Source: Ascaris suum
Lineage: Eukaryota > Nematoda > Chromadorea > Rhabditida > Ascarididae
Length of the DNA: 64,000 nt
Assembly (NCBI GenBank): GCA_013433145.1
Contig: CM024171.1
Location: 9,052,065 to 9,116,064 of the forward strand
Reading direction: 5' to 3'
Part shown: positions 24,894 to 54,561 of the stretch, piece by piece
How positions within the stretch are numbered: the stretch's first letter is position 1
Layout: every line of letters begins with the position of its first letter
Position numbers and translations under genes: made by a program
Notes under the pieces: model-generated
Database searches by the model: none
What the model was told of the DNA's origin: nothing
The model's input: the letters and a program-made list of their open reading frames with translations, nothing else

Positions 24894-26601
24894 TAAGAAA
24901 GAATGTTGCAATTGTTGCAATATTTAGCCTCGGTCTCAATTATATGCTATCATTCGACTATTCATATTTATTTTTTTAACACCGCCGCAAAAAGCTGTGC
25001 GGGATGCTCTGCTCCACGGAAGCTTTAATGCTGTTTCAAATGATTTGCAAAATAAGCTCACTTGAAAATTTCGTGGTTTGCAACGCTCATAAAGGTTTCA
25101 ACCTGAATTGCGAAATGATGAATCAACATGCCCGCATATAAACCATCCTTCGTGCATTTCTTTTGTACTTTTTAGTACGGCTCTCAGAAAGCTGCCACAA
25201 TAGCCGTATATAAGTTTCTTCGATCTTATAGAGGATAGTTCCTTATCTAGCATATGAAATTCCTATAGCCTCGCAATTTTGACACTTCGCGAGGCAATTT
25301 GTTTGGTTGCACACGTGTTGCAAATAGCGTTGTTGCATTGCGAATGGCATTCTTGGTCTATAGGACAGTTTTGGTTCCATAGAATTAATAGTAAACCAAT
25401 ATCTTCACGATTTAAGCTTCTGCGCACTGAAAAATATAATTTAGAGCAGTCCAAATAGCTTTATTAACTGACAAATATTGTAGCGTTGCATAACGTTTTA
25501 CACAAAAGAATATCGAAGCTTCAAGCTGCCAAATTTACGTAATAAAAACGCACAATTAATGACACACCTATGCATTGGGTCTATTTTTAATTGTCGATGA
25601 ACGCGCAAATAACAAAAGCAAGCTAGTGTATCGAAGGGTGAGGAGCATACTGAACATAATCGATTTACTTCGACAACTAACACTTTCTTCGCATTCAGGG
25701 AAAACAGCTTGATATTTTCTATTTCACGGCGAAATTCTATAGTTGACAGATCCGGGAAAAATTTCTACGGTACTGTTCAATTCGATGGCCGATTAATTCT
25801 AATACAGCTTCGAACAGATTGTGCACCTCGACAGATCACGTTTTCAATTCTATATGAAACGATTCGAATTCCAGGTGAAAAACGAAGTATTCAAGTCACG
25901 TGCTGAATTCTCATCTTTACGAGCTCAGTGAAACGTCTCGTGCAAATGAGTATGATGCATGAGGATAAACTCTGCATGTAATAAAGTGAAATATTGATGG
26001 TTAATTTACGTAAAACCCAAATCATGTCCTTAAATTTATTTCAATTGCTTCGATAGTTCGCGAAAATTCATATGAAAACGGTTTGTAGGGAGATCATTCA
26101 TGTAGAAAATCTCCATTAGGTGCAATCCTGACAGATTCCTGCAGCATGCAAAATATTATTGGAACCAGGCCACTTTATTTTACTTTTGTTGGATGCCGCA
26201 CTCACCAAATTTTTGTTTTTTCAGAAATTTATCGCCATAACACAGCCAAACAAAATTTTTCGCTCATTTCGGTTTCCGAACGGGGTCAGTTGACCGTTAC
26301 TCATCTCTAATTCCAAAACATGCTCTCGAGTTCTACTTTAGATTGACGGTGTCAATAAAAATAATGGAGGAGTGTAAAATCGTTGCATTGCTTTCGCTAG
26401 AAGGCATCATGCTTCAGATAATTTTGCAATGCTCCGCGGTTATTAAAAAGATAAAGAAGTAAATGCTCTTTAAACATGAAAGATATCGCTATACTATTTA
26501 TGAATCTTCGACAACGCATATAAATAGTGTACATGACAATCTCCGGCAGTAACGCTAAAAAAGAAACCTCTTTGAACATCCAGCATGTCATTCGGAGAAA
26601 T
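24894..26601. other. Gene-poor stretch
   Basis: No confident exon. Candidates seen are a Cys-rich minus frame at 25263-25454 (CPIDQECHSQCNNAICNTC) and a plus stretch after CTAATACAG at 25806 (RFQFYMKRFEFQ, donor CCAG|GTGAAA). Neither could be linked to a start or stop. Confidence 0.3.
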
Positions 26602-29600
26602 TTACAGTCTCAACACTTCGGGACTGTGTTCCATTGGCGTAACGGGAACCGCCACCTCGGAGCAGATTTCACTCGATGACACGCCACTACTCGCCGATGA
26701 ATCCTGTAACCAGAGTCTATTAATTAGCCACTAATATTACTGTACTTCTCAGCCAGCGAGAAGTGCAGTAACAGCTAGTTATTAATTAGCTAGTTATGCC
26801 CATATATGGTGCTTTTCAGCCAGCGAAAAGGTTAATATGCAAATATAGCAATGCAAAATGATAACAGAAAGTTGAACGTGTTGGAGTAGTTGTGCTGCGA
26901 GCGCAGTTTCAGTCTGTGGGCGATTTTTGAACTTATGTTTTACAGGAACAAGCTAGAAGATCAACGCTATTACACCTAGAGCAATAGCATTAAAAACTGA
27001 ATCAATAAAATCGGAAGGTTTTATTGCGTTTCTTTCTCAGACATACGTCATTGTTAGTGATGCCGTTGTACTGCAAAAAGTATTTTACCTATACTGTACT
27101 CGCACTATGACCATTGTCGGCCGATAAAACTACAGTCTAATATCGAATGATTAGGCCAAGCACATATATGGTATTGCTGCAGAGTAATCCACCACAATAA
27201 CATCGCTATGATGGCCACAATTTTTGGACGCTCATTTGATCTTCGAATCAATGGAAGCTCATCATGCTGTAATATAAGTAATATAGGGGCCATTTCTCCT
27301 AAACACATCAAAACCCTCCTTATTCGGAGTGTAAACTATATGAGGTCATATAGCAAACCAAAAAAGTTTAGCAATTGTTTGTCGGAAGTGTCTAACTGAA
27401 AATCAGAGAAGGTAGCGAATATGATCATACCTGTTCACTGGTGACGCTCGTACCCTGCAAATAGCCACTTGCTAAATTTGTGTGTCCATCGTCGTCGTCT
27501 TCGTCGTTTAGATGTCGTCGTCGAAGTACAACCAGTCGAATTGGCTCGCCCTCTGCGTCGCTTACAAGCTTTGTGAACATCAGTGGTGATCGGAATAGCT
27601 GGCCAGGCTTTTCATTAATTTCCAACAAGCTGCAATTGTTCAAATTCACAAACTTTACTCGCGTAATTCAAATATTAAACACTGACGGTCAAACATTTCC
27701 ACAGATATCATGCAAACGATTCTGATTAATGCTTAGCGCATCATGTTTAAATCAAATACATCTGAGAGGCTAAAATTGCTTCAACTCACTTCCCCCTTCT
27801 TACTGTAACTTCTTTTCGTTGTTCCGAAATTCACTAAACTTGATCATATTTTGCATAGTGAGTAGAGATTTACGCCTGTATTAAGTAATAAGAACTCAGA
27901 CTGTGCTAAGATGAAGATACTAGAGAGATGGAGAAAGAGGGGTAGTTAACAATAGGAAAGACGCATAAGCGGAGAGAACTCTGATAAACTGGAAATTTAT
28001 TTTTCGTCTATTGACATGTAAGCGGTAAAGAAGAACACTCCGAAATGCTTGTTTTTGCTTAGACCGCTTGGGTTTCCCTTTCGAATTCAATTTGCCAACA
28101 TGAGGAGATGCCTCATCCAAAACAGCTTGATTCCCGATGTGATAAAAACTTTGGTATGAAACGTACCAGTCCTGCTCCCTTAGCGGTATATTGGCGCCGT
28201 TGACTTTGGTAACTTGGAGGCAGCCGAATCTTCCCTCAGCCACTGTGATGTCACGAGTCGTTAGTGATGTCTCCAGTGCAAGTACTTTGTCGTAGCTTGC
28301 CGAACGGACCATCTTGAACAGTGGCATCCTTTGCCTCCCCTGAATGGAAACCACCTTATATTAGCAACGGAATCGGATCATTCTAATCCAGGAGTTCACG
28401 CATGACCGGTCCGTGCATCGAAGTGTGCCGAGACAGCATCCAGAAACTTCGAATGCCCATTACAAAAACCTCAAAAGAGATGTCGAAAAATTTAGTGCTT
28501 TAATTATATTCTGATTGGATAGGTAAGTTATACAACATAAATTAAACATAATGTTGCATTCCATCATATTTAAATGTGATGCATGTTGCAGCTATGAGAT
28601 AGGCCGATGATTTATCCTTTGAACTCTAGGATGCCGCTAGTGGGAAAGTAATAATACGTTCGCCGTCAACTCCGCGGATCGCTTCCGAAAAACTTCAAAC
28701 TGTGATCAATTGATCATTAAGAAACCTTCGAGAATTTCTGCACTCTTTGGTCTTAAGCCGTAAAAGGTAACCAGTGAGTGAACAAGAGAGGTTCGATGCC
28801 TTTAGGCAGTAGCCACATTTTAGGGTCACTCATAACAATGTTATGACGTCATCATTGTGAGGAAAATGATGGAAGTGAGAAGCGCAATGACCAACCGGGA
28901 CTCGAACATAGGTCCTTTCCTTTCCTCGAGACAGCACGTATTTATTGCTTCTGCTTAACGTTTCTGCTCTCTTCATTGTATCCTTTTATGCTAGCAAACA
29001 TAAGATGCCGGTGCCTCTTTGTGCGACGAACGTGAACATCATTTTAGGGGAACATTAGGATCTCGCGAACACAAAAGAAGAATAAACGCTTGCTCTTCTC
29101 CTATGTTGGTGCTCAGATCGCAAAGAGACGTCAGCATCTTATAAGGGCTAGCAGGGAAGGACGCAAGAAGGAAAGTCCGGCAGAAGCATGAGAGAGATAA
29201 GTGCCTTGACTAAGATAATGAAAGATCGAGTCTAGAGTCCACTGCTCTCAGCGCTCTTCGCCCCTATCTCTCTATTAAACAAGGATGTATTGAGACGCTT
29301 GTAGCTAAATGATATCAGCAACAAACAAAGGGGTCTAAAATCCGAGGTATAAGAAATCCGAGCTGAATCCCGCTCACTCATAAACGTCGCAAGTAGCTTA
29401 CTCTTGAAGTTTTGTCGTCTTTCTCGGCTGCCCGCTTTTCATAAGCTTCTTTCGCATCGAATAACTGCTTCAGCACTTCACGCCTCACATCCTCATCGAC
29501 AACACCCAATTGTACTGCAATTATTCCATTCGACCCGCAACACATATCTAACCTCGTCGGTCAAGCATTAAAAAATGGCCTTTTATTTAAAATGGATTAT

Positions 29601-31097
29601 ATTAAAAATGTTACTTCTGCACTAAACCTTTCAATTTTCCTAGGTCACTGTCATCTCTAGGCTAGTGATGCTTTCATGCACTGAACTTTATCCCTTTCGA
29701 TGTGCTCGCGTTGCTCTTCGTTTTTGGGCAATCTTCCACTGATATTGCCGTTCTTTCTTTGGTTTCTATGACGTTAATGGTTTGTTGCTTGACTTTCTTT
29801 ATATATCTTTTCAAATGCTTTATGCGCCTTTTCCTTTACTGCTATGTTGAAATAAGAAAATTACTAAATGAAGTAGAAAGCTTTCTGAGATTCATGAAAG
29901 TATAAAGAACGATGCTTCAGGATGGTCCTGAAAAACTCAGTTTTTTTTCTATTGCCTCATCTGAGACATACATATTTCAAAGTAATCATCGAAATTACTT
30001 CAATTACCAAGTGTTTCATCGTTCCACTTATCCACATCGGAACCGTTGATATCATAGCCGATCATTACTGAAGCAACTTCATCGAGCTTACAGTACTGCA
30101 ACCAGAGAAGCACATCATCGAAACTCCATTCCTTCAAACAAACAAATACTTAACAGTAATCACCTTTTCAATTACCATAATAAACTTTCAACGGAAATCG
30201 CGTAAATCAGAAATATGAGCAAAACTTTCAACCGAATAGACGACATAAAACATTTCAGGTCTGATGCATAGAACAACTCATATTACCTAGGTAAATGAAG
30301 TATATCGGTTAATCGTTGTTTGCTGCAGAAAAGGCTAATAACCAAATAAGTGTAAAATAAAAGCTCAATATTGCTGTGCATGATTTTGCAAAATCACGCA
30401 AGCTGCACCTTGCCATCTCATTCTGCTTACTTTGAGCTCAGTTGCAAATCTCCGTCCACCATATCCTCCATATCCGCTCATCCCACCTTACAGAACTGCT
30501 GCACCCAGAACCGTCACTGGGCGAGACGAGGAAAGAGTTTTTATTTTCCACCCATCCTGAGTGCAGAAACGCTGAATGGACACATTAGCACTCGATGAGC
30601 AAGAGACGAGTCTAATCCTTGATCATCATGAGGCCACTCTACACAGAACCATCAAATAGCCGTTTCAAGGAACTCAAGAAAAAGGTAAAAAATCAAAATC
30701 GATGTGATCCATACGCGAGAGGTGAATAGAAAAGATAAGAAAGCTGCCGACTGACCAAACGGAAAATGCTTTTATCATAGGGAGGGAAAAGAACATCGCG
30801 GAGTGGAGCCGACTTTTATGTTTCGACAGAAGGAAAAGTTTATGTACTTTTATTCTCCCGGAACTTACAGATCAAAACTAGTTGGAAAAAAACAAATATC
30901 CCACTAATTTAAGCACATGTCTCACACGGTGACAAAAAAATAAAGAATACACCTAATGTCTGGAGGATCTGACTGGAGTACTCAATGAACAATGCTCTAT
31001 ATTCACGGTTCAATGACTTTGATAATGCAGTAGGGACACGAGCTGCATGAGAGAGCAATCGGTGCGATATTTTGGAGTGAGAGCGGAGATTTCGCAT
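26602..31097 (-). CDS. Unrecognised five-exon protein, 243 residues
   Basis: On the minus strand five exons agree in phase. 31097-30953 starts MRNLRSHSKISHRLLS, nine bases after an acceptor-like AATCAACCAG, and ends TTAG|GTGTATTC. 29514-29402 follows AATAATTGCAG, holds VDEDVRREVLKQLFDAKEAY and ends AGA|GTAAGC. 28339-28167 follows TTTCCATTCAG, holds GRFGCLQVTKVNGANIPLRE and ends ACTG|GTACGT. 27629-27431 follows AACAATTGCAG, holds PGQLFRSPLMFTKLVSDAEG and an acidic patch, and ends CAG|GTATGA. 26703-26602 follows CTGGTTACAG, is Ser-rich and ends SPEVLRL, TAA. The basic N-terminus could be a mitochondrial presequence, which is inference. The family is not recognised. The third exon can also read on past its donor, so an isoform is possible. 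Confidence 0.55.
26738..26830 (+). repeat. Diverged tandem repeat carrying two related hairpins
   Basis: Unit 1 has the stem TACTGTACTTCTC, loop AGCCAGC, then GAGAAGTGCAGTA (26738-26770). Unit 2 has CTTTTC, the same loop AGCCAGC, then GAAAAG (26812-26830). TATTAATTAGC precedes each (26719 and 26780). The stems differ by a C-to-T change opposite a G-to-A change, so pairing is kept. The repeat sits in the last intron of the minus gene, 35 bases from the acceptor of its last exon. Confidence 0.6.
27105..27266 (-). CDS. Candidate alternative last exon with membrane segment
   Basis: On the minus strand, acceptor ACTTATATTACAG is followed in phase 0 by HDELPLIRRSNERPK, a hydrophobic run IVAIIAMLLWWITL and a TAG stop after IGRQWS. 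The preceding exon (27629-27431) ends in phase 0, so it could splice here instead of to 26703. This would swap the Ser-rich tail for a membrane anchor. It could also be intron sequence that happens to be open. Confidence 0.35.
   Translation of the reverse strand, partial: HDELPLIRRSNERPKIVAIIAMLLWWITLQQYHICAWPNHSILDCSFIGRQWS
28835..28860. promoter_or_regulatory. TGACGTCA palindrome (CRE-like)
   Basis: ATGACGTCAT is a perfect ten-base palindrome flanked by ACAATG on the left and CATTGT on the right, offset by two bases. It matches the CREB/ATF core site and lies in an intron of the minus gene. Function is inference only. Confidence 0.3.
28896..28912 (-). repeat. tRNA B-box-like sequence
   Basis: The complement reads TTCGAGTCCCGGTTGG followed by TCATTGCGCTTC. 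The same TTCGAGTCCCGGT occurs on the minus strand at 56463-56475 beside a copy of the dispersed repeat. There is no tRNA fold: the bases before the T-loop do not pair with CCCGG. It may be part of a tRNA-related SINE. Confidence 0.3.
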
Positions 31098-31199
31098 TCA
31101 CGATAGCTGGTTGATTTTTAGAACAATAGCGGGATAGGAGTTGGTGACAAGTTTAAAAATATAGGCAAAAAATGGTCCCGAAGAAGCCTCAGCAGAGAG

Positions 31200-32260
31200 G
31201 CAAAAAAGAACATTGACTAAAAGTTGGTGAACAAGGCAAGGCATAGAATCAATTTCAAGCATGCGACGACCGTCGTTCGACTGCAGCGAAACTCAAGCTA
31301 AAAGAAGGAATTGATGACCTACAAAATGGCAAAAAAATATGTGATGGAGGTTTATACCGATAATGTGATAGAGGTTTATACCGCAGCAATCTCATATAAC
31401 AAAAGCGAACCAGTCTGTGCGATGTTGTCTCAAAAATCAAGTAAGCGGATTGTTACAATGGCAATGCTGAGATCTTCCTTTCTTAGGAAGGATATAAAAG
31501 AACTACTTAAGGAAAAATATGCAGATTAAAGGAAAAATGAGCGAGGTGCAAATTACAAGACAGATGTGCAATTTTGCGAAATTACCGAACTGATCAAATA
31601 GAAGTTTCGGAAGCAGCTACAAGAAATACACCCGAATATAATGAAGCGACCCACATCTAACATGAAGCTGAAGCGGACAACTTGCTTGAAGGTTCAAAAA
31701 TATGAAAGGAACATCTGAGATGATAAAAAGCAGTGGATCAGTCATGATAGAAAGGCGAGACCACATGATTTAGGAATTTTAATCGAAACTACACAAAAGT
31801 TGGACTAACCACACCTTCGTTGCAGGGAAAAGCGAAGACTCTTTATCATAAATCATGAACTTGGAGACAACAAACGCAGTTCAACGTATGAAATTATTAC
31901 GGTGGCAAGTACTGATGCACTTAGAGATATTATCGATGAGGCAAAAAGAAAGCTTTTCTATAAAAGTGTGGTGCCAACAATTTTCTCTTGCTCAGAGAAT
32001 AGGCGACTAGCCAAGAAAACGCGCACAGCGGTAGCAATGGCAGAGAGATAATGGAAAGAATCATAACTGGAAGCAAAGTGCTCTACAGGAAAATCAATGG
32101 ATGACTCCGAAGAGCAACGAAAGTGAAGGACTGAGTTCCCGGGCCGGAATAAGGAAGTTCAAATGGCTGGCAAATATCCCTGCATTGAAACTTCAAAAAT
32201 TAGCAAAAAAGGTGAGGCCGTTCCGCAGTAAGATGGAGTGAGCATCTAAGAATGTCTAGT
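31200..32260 (+). mobile_element. Decayed non-LTR retrotransposon, reverse transcriptase end
   Basis: Plus-strand pieces in shifting frames match the usual C-terminal part of non-LTR (LINE) reverse transcriptases: LFYKSVVPTIFSCSENRRL corresponds to the family pattern VLPxLLYGSETW, then TAVAMAER, a frameshift and MERIITGSKVLYRKING, a stop and LRRATKVKD. The order and spacing (MERxMLGVxLxDRxxNExIRRxTxVxD in the family) fit. Upstream, 31311-31620 has Lys/Glu-rich frames typical of the linker before such reverse transcriptases (for example RKDIKELLKEKYAD). At least one frameshift and several stops show it is dead. It lies between two minus-strand genes. The clade is not certain. Confidence 0.6.
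31339..31383 (+). repeat. 24-base tandem duplication
   Basis: ATGTGATGGAGGTTTATACCG at 31339-31359 recurs as ATGTGATAGAGGTTTATACCG at 31363-31383, one difference in 21. It lies in the decayed retroelement. Confidence 0.75.
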
Positions 32261-32778
32261 AAACAACCGAATCAGAGAAATAGTGAATGGAGAAAACTGC
32301 AAGCGATATGAAGAGGCGCTCATTTCCAACGAATGCTTTACTGATTAAATTGAAGCAAAATCTGCACAAGCATTGAATAAAAGTGATATATAATGAATTG
32401 TTAGGAGCTCAGGTGCACTTCCTGCGTCGATTGTACGAGGGATGAAGCAAAGGCAAAAATAATAGCAGGTTAGCGACACAGCTGCAATTTTTCAGGATGG
32501 TCGATCAAGAGAAACAAATGAAAACTGAACTAGCAGCATGTACAACGCGGCACCAAGGAGAGTGGTCCAAAGAGCCCACACCAATTGAAATTCAACGTCA
32601 TTCCTCATCATATATAGGTTTCCCAGACCAAACGGAATCACGAGTATTTCGGACAGTCGATATGTCATCCTGTTTCTTCCATGTGCGCATAAATGTCAGC
32701 TGATAACAATAATAAAAACAAGAGCAACCGAAATTTCAAAGGAAATTAAAATTAATTCGCGTGATAGTTAAATGAGAA

Positions 32779-50050
<17,272 letters not shown>

Positions 50051-50742
50051 CTGCAAGGTTTACGAGTCGAGGCTTGAACAACGAGCAATTTCCGTTGCTC
50101 GTCATCTTTTATGTTGCTCTATTATTGTGTTGCACTATGTTGATATATGGCCGCAAGCATTGGCATATGAAAGCAGTATTTTAGAATATCAGTTCTCGTG
50201 TAGGATCCAAAGAGTGTTTGAAAAAAAGAAGATCTTTGATGAACGCTATTTTTCCGGCCGATTCCGCTCTCTGCAAAAATTTTGAGCTCGTTTCCTTAGT
50301 CTTAAGATAAAAATTCTCAACTTGCTCGATTCACTTTCGATCGTCTGGTCTCATAACGAACACTCACAGGTCATAAGGGTCAGTATTTCTAACAACTGTT
50401 TAAACACTCGAAAACTTCCGTCCAGCTTCGTCTCTCAAAAAACTAATTACGGAAATCGTGCTAGAGTTGTACTATCTCGAAGCACTCTCGTAGCAGCCAA
50501 CAGATTGTTTGCTCGTTGCTTTTAGGGATGAACACAGGTAATTTTTTGCTCTCTACACTAAATGCTCTTACATCAGCAACTTAATTCTTAACTCTAACAA
50601 AGGATAAGCAATCAGATACACTGCATCAGTGAATTCACTTAAGAAACTCGTTTCGATTATTGAAAACGAGTGTTCAGATGACACTTTATTGGTCACCAGG
50701 ATGAATATGGTTTTTTTGATTACCAGTCCGCGAAAAACCTGA

Positions 50743-51645
50743 GCGCTGACATATCTGGCAGAAGTTTACTCGACAGTGAACGCAAAGGAGGGGGTATGGT
50801 TTGAAATGCCCACAGCCGTTTTGAAAAACTGCACTAATTTAGTGACCTATTAAGTCAAATTTGGTGCAGTCGGCGCTTTGCCAATTTCCGCGACTTCAGT
50901 GATGGTTCTCAGGGCGTTTACAGATCAAAAGTTGTCGCAACATCTGCATTATGCAAAGAAGATCGCGAAGGTTCAGCGGGAACGATTCGAGTTGAATTTG
51001 CAGTCGATTAGAAGAAGAATTTTAATTGAATATGCGAACTGAGGATGATGGCAGTTCGTGTATGCCCTCTGACCTCAACAAATTAAATTGGAATGAGGTT
51101 AATTGAAGTAGCTGCTTCAAGTTTCTCTGTAAAACCGGCGAAATTTCTCTTTCAAGCAAACGGAAGAAAAGCGAACAAATAATAGAAAAGTGGGCAGCTA
51201 TGAAAGTATATATGTGCCCTTACAAATATTCATAGGCAAAGTACATGATATCGCTCGGTTGCTGCAAATAACTGCAAAGAAAATACTAAATATTCTCAGC
51301 AGTTTCAACAATATAATGGCCTATTTACCAGGTTTGAACACAAAGCGAAGAATGTGGATTACTTCCGCTTACTCCTAAGAGCTAGCAAGGTATTTAAAAT
51401 TCTTTTTTTTTTGCAAAAATAAGGATAAGGTGGAGGACGAAACGAATTCTACGTTATTGCAGGGAAGGTCAAGAAATAACGTTGGAATAATATTTGCACA
51501 TATACATAACACGGAATCATTGATGGACGGGCGCAACAACGGACACTCCAACAAGCAGGAAAGTTATAAACATAGAATCTTTTCCGTGTCTGTCGAGGGG
51601 ATTGAAAATTTATGCAAAACTGCATACCGCATTAGAAGATAAATT
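50743..51645 (+). pseudogene. Coding-like island of unknown origin
   Basis: The frame from 50743 reads LAEVYSTVNAKEGVWFEMPT to a TAA at 50851, then continues in the same frame for 62 codons (DQKLSQHLHYAKKIAKVQRE) to a TGA at 51040. Further open stretches follow at 51190-51378 (GKVHDIARLLQITAKKIL) and 51430-51642 (begins VEDETNSTLLQGRS). There are no clean splice junctions. It looks like a decayed gene or transposon; the family is not recognised. Confidence 0.3.
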
Positions 51646-54389
51646 GTTCATCCCTTTCACACAGTCTCACACTGATTCTTTAAAACTATTAGTACCTATA
51701 AGAGGTGTTCCTCTGAATGTCGTGGCTGTGTGAGGCTTCAAAAGTCCTGATGTCATGTGAAACATCAAAACACCACTTAATAAAAATCAGGAAGCGAATA
51801 ACCAAACAGGTTGTGTGTCAGTCGTGAACAGCATTCGCTTGGCTGGTTCACCACACATTTACGCATTGGATTAGTGGAGGATATTAGTGATCGCGAACTC
51901 AGACGTAAATGTTGCGCCACATGCCCACTGATGCGTCTCGCCCAGTCTGCCCATATATTGTTGTCTGAGAACGAGTTACTCTAGCGGTGTGCGTATTTGA
52001 ATGACTGCTGCAGTCACTCTATCTGCTCGTTATGCAACTTTCTGCTTGAGGTAACTAGCGTGAAAACTTTCTACCGTGCAAGGGAGAATAGAGAAGGAAT
52101 AAAAATCTCGAGAAATTCAAACGAGAATTTTCCACTTGGTAAATTCATGCATTTCTGAACCGCAAAGGGTCTTTCATATTCCAAGAAATTTATTCCTTTC
52201 ATGTCGGCACTCGCCCGTTCATTCACTATTGCGCCAGATAGACCAATGAACGTATTCTACACTCAGTTTACCGTATTTCCATCAGTAAAACATTTCTACG
52301 TCAATTATCCTTAGATTTCGACAGAACAAGGGAGGAGAAAGAGAGAACTATTAGTAGAGCTCTTTTGTTGACTGATTTTTCCTTGCATTAAAAAGAAGGC
52401 CCGCTATTTTTTCCTCGTTTCGAGAACGGCTCGTTTAAAAATCTCTTTTGTTCACAGAAAAATGGTGAAGATAGGAAAACTTATCAGATATCACATGCAA
52501 TACATGTTGTTCATATAAAAGAAAACGAATATTCACTAACCATAAGCAACTCGCTCAAAGGAATCAATTTCTAGCCAACCTATATTTATTTGAACTACTC
52601 TATGAAAAAAATTATGAACTGAAGAGAAGTTTTCAAGTTGTACTTTTGATTCGAATTTCTGCTGAAAAAAATTAAAGAAAGATGATGGAAATGAACTGAG
52701 CACATTTTTCAACAGTGATATTGCTAAGCAGAAACGCACTCATTAATGCCCTCTTAGATTTCTTCGAACTCATTATCAAATGGAAATAATGATTCACTAC
52801 ATATGATAAGTCCTTTCATGTGATAATGAATCGCTGATTTAGATCGGGAAGCTCTCACATTATAAAATTTGGGGATAGTGCAAAACGTTTGCCTGCCTTT
52901 GTCAACAGTGATCAATGTGGCATAAAAGAACGAGTGAAGATTCGTCTGCTCGAAGTGCATCGTTGGACTCTAAGAAGGTGCAAAAGGTGCGTTCGGAAGC
53001 GGTATTGAAAGAGATTTAGGGGAGGTCCGATATAAAATAGAGGTGGGAAACTTTATTTTTGAATTGAAATCTCGTAAAAAAAAAGAATAGCTTTGGAAAA
53101 CGTGACAATAACAATAAGTTCATCAAATGAACTACTGCGAGTAAGAGGATACGAATTTTGGGTTTTTTCAAAACCGGTTTCAAAGACTTCACAAGTGACA
53201 ATTCATATTAGCTGACTTGGTTATGAATTTCATTCGTCACTAAAAGATCTCTGTTGAAAAATTGCCTTTTTATAAGCAACTGGTTTCATTTGATTGCACT
53301 AAGCAACAGCGCATGACTCAATGATTACAAATTTCCAAATTTCATTTAATGGAAAATTGGCGATCGATGAATGGGGGTCCCCAACAATACCAACTTTGGC
53401 TACTTCCTAAGAATACAGGGCTTGCTACAATCAATTATAATATGCATCATATATCAAGATTTCAGATTCTTGACGGCTAATCAGAAAATTCACATCAAAC
53501 AACTTAAAGTAATTTTCAACAGGTAATTGCAGATCATAACTTGCATAAATTAGTTTTCTCGAAAATGGTGTTTCAGATCAGCAAACAGCAGATAATCACT
53601 GCAAGTATATTAAGACGGGGTCGTTCAGCATAGTGATAATTTACAAGTTGATAATTCGCAGCCGTCCATTAGAGCACTTATTAGGGGCAAAAATGGGCTG
53701 TACTTTGCCGTTGAAGCTATCGTGAATCAGTGATCGTAGCCTTAAAGGTTTTTAAATTTTTATGTGAGAAGTCTTCTGATGTTATACTTGAAAAACTGAT
53801 TGTTTTAGGTTTCAGGGAAGCGGTCAAAGCGGCATAATTTCAAACACCTCTACAATGTAACATTGATGATTTTCTTCAGTTGGAACTTCGACCATTTGCA
53901 TGTAATTTTTCACTTATGATAAACGAATATTAACTGAAAGGAATTGAAAAAATTTTTGCATTAGGAATTTGTAGCTCGTATGATTCAGCCTCCAATTAAG
54001 CGTAAAAATTGCAGTAGGACTTTTACTCATCAAAACGGAAAACCACTTTATTTCTCTATTTCAAAATAGGAATTGAGATATTCAATCGCAGTTGTTATTA
54101 CGCTTAAATGTGATTAACGCCATCGATGACACATCAAGAAAAAATAGCATAAAAGATTTTAAAAGAGGAAGATTTGATAGAAACCTATCCGATCATTGAA
54201 AAGTTACATCACTTATAGAGCATTCGATCTCAAATGAAGCTAGTATGGTTTAGATAACGCGTCACTTCTCAATTTTAAATCAAACGCAAAGTAATGCTTT
54301 CATAATGCGTGTATAAGAAAAAAGTTATGAAAGCAACCTATGGTTATATATAAGAATCAGTAATGAATTTTCGTTTTCTTCATTTTGAG

Positions 54390-54561
54390 CATTAATATGC
54401 AAAAAAGTGGGACGTTGGCATCGGTGAAAATCGACTAAGCAGCTTTCAGTAAAAAGATCAGAGCAATGGCAACAGTTGACGAGGTATCGCAAGATGTGCC
54501 GAACGGAGTGACCTTCGAGGCTAGCGTTGCGAGGATTATCAACACAGCGAATCGTTTATGA
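54390..54561 (+). pseudogene. Small coding-like frame split by a TAA
   Basis: ATG near 54399 opens MQKSGTLASVKID, then a TAA at 54435; the same frame resumes and reads IRAMATVDEVSQDVPNGVTF and ASVARIINTANRL to a TGA at 54559. CAGCTTTCAG just before 54450 could be a splice acceptor, making 54450-54561 a last exon. Unknown family. Confidence 0.3.

Noticed and set aside
28880..28990. tRNA gene suggested by TTCGAGTCCC
   Set aside because: No pairing T-stem, acceptor stem or anticodon arm could be drawn around it.
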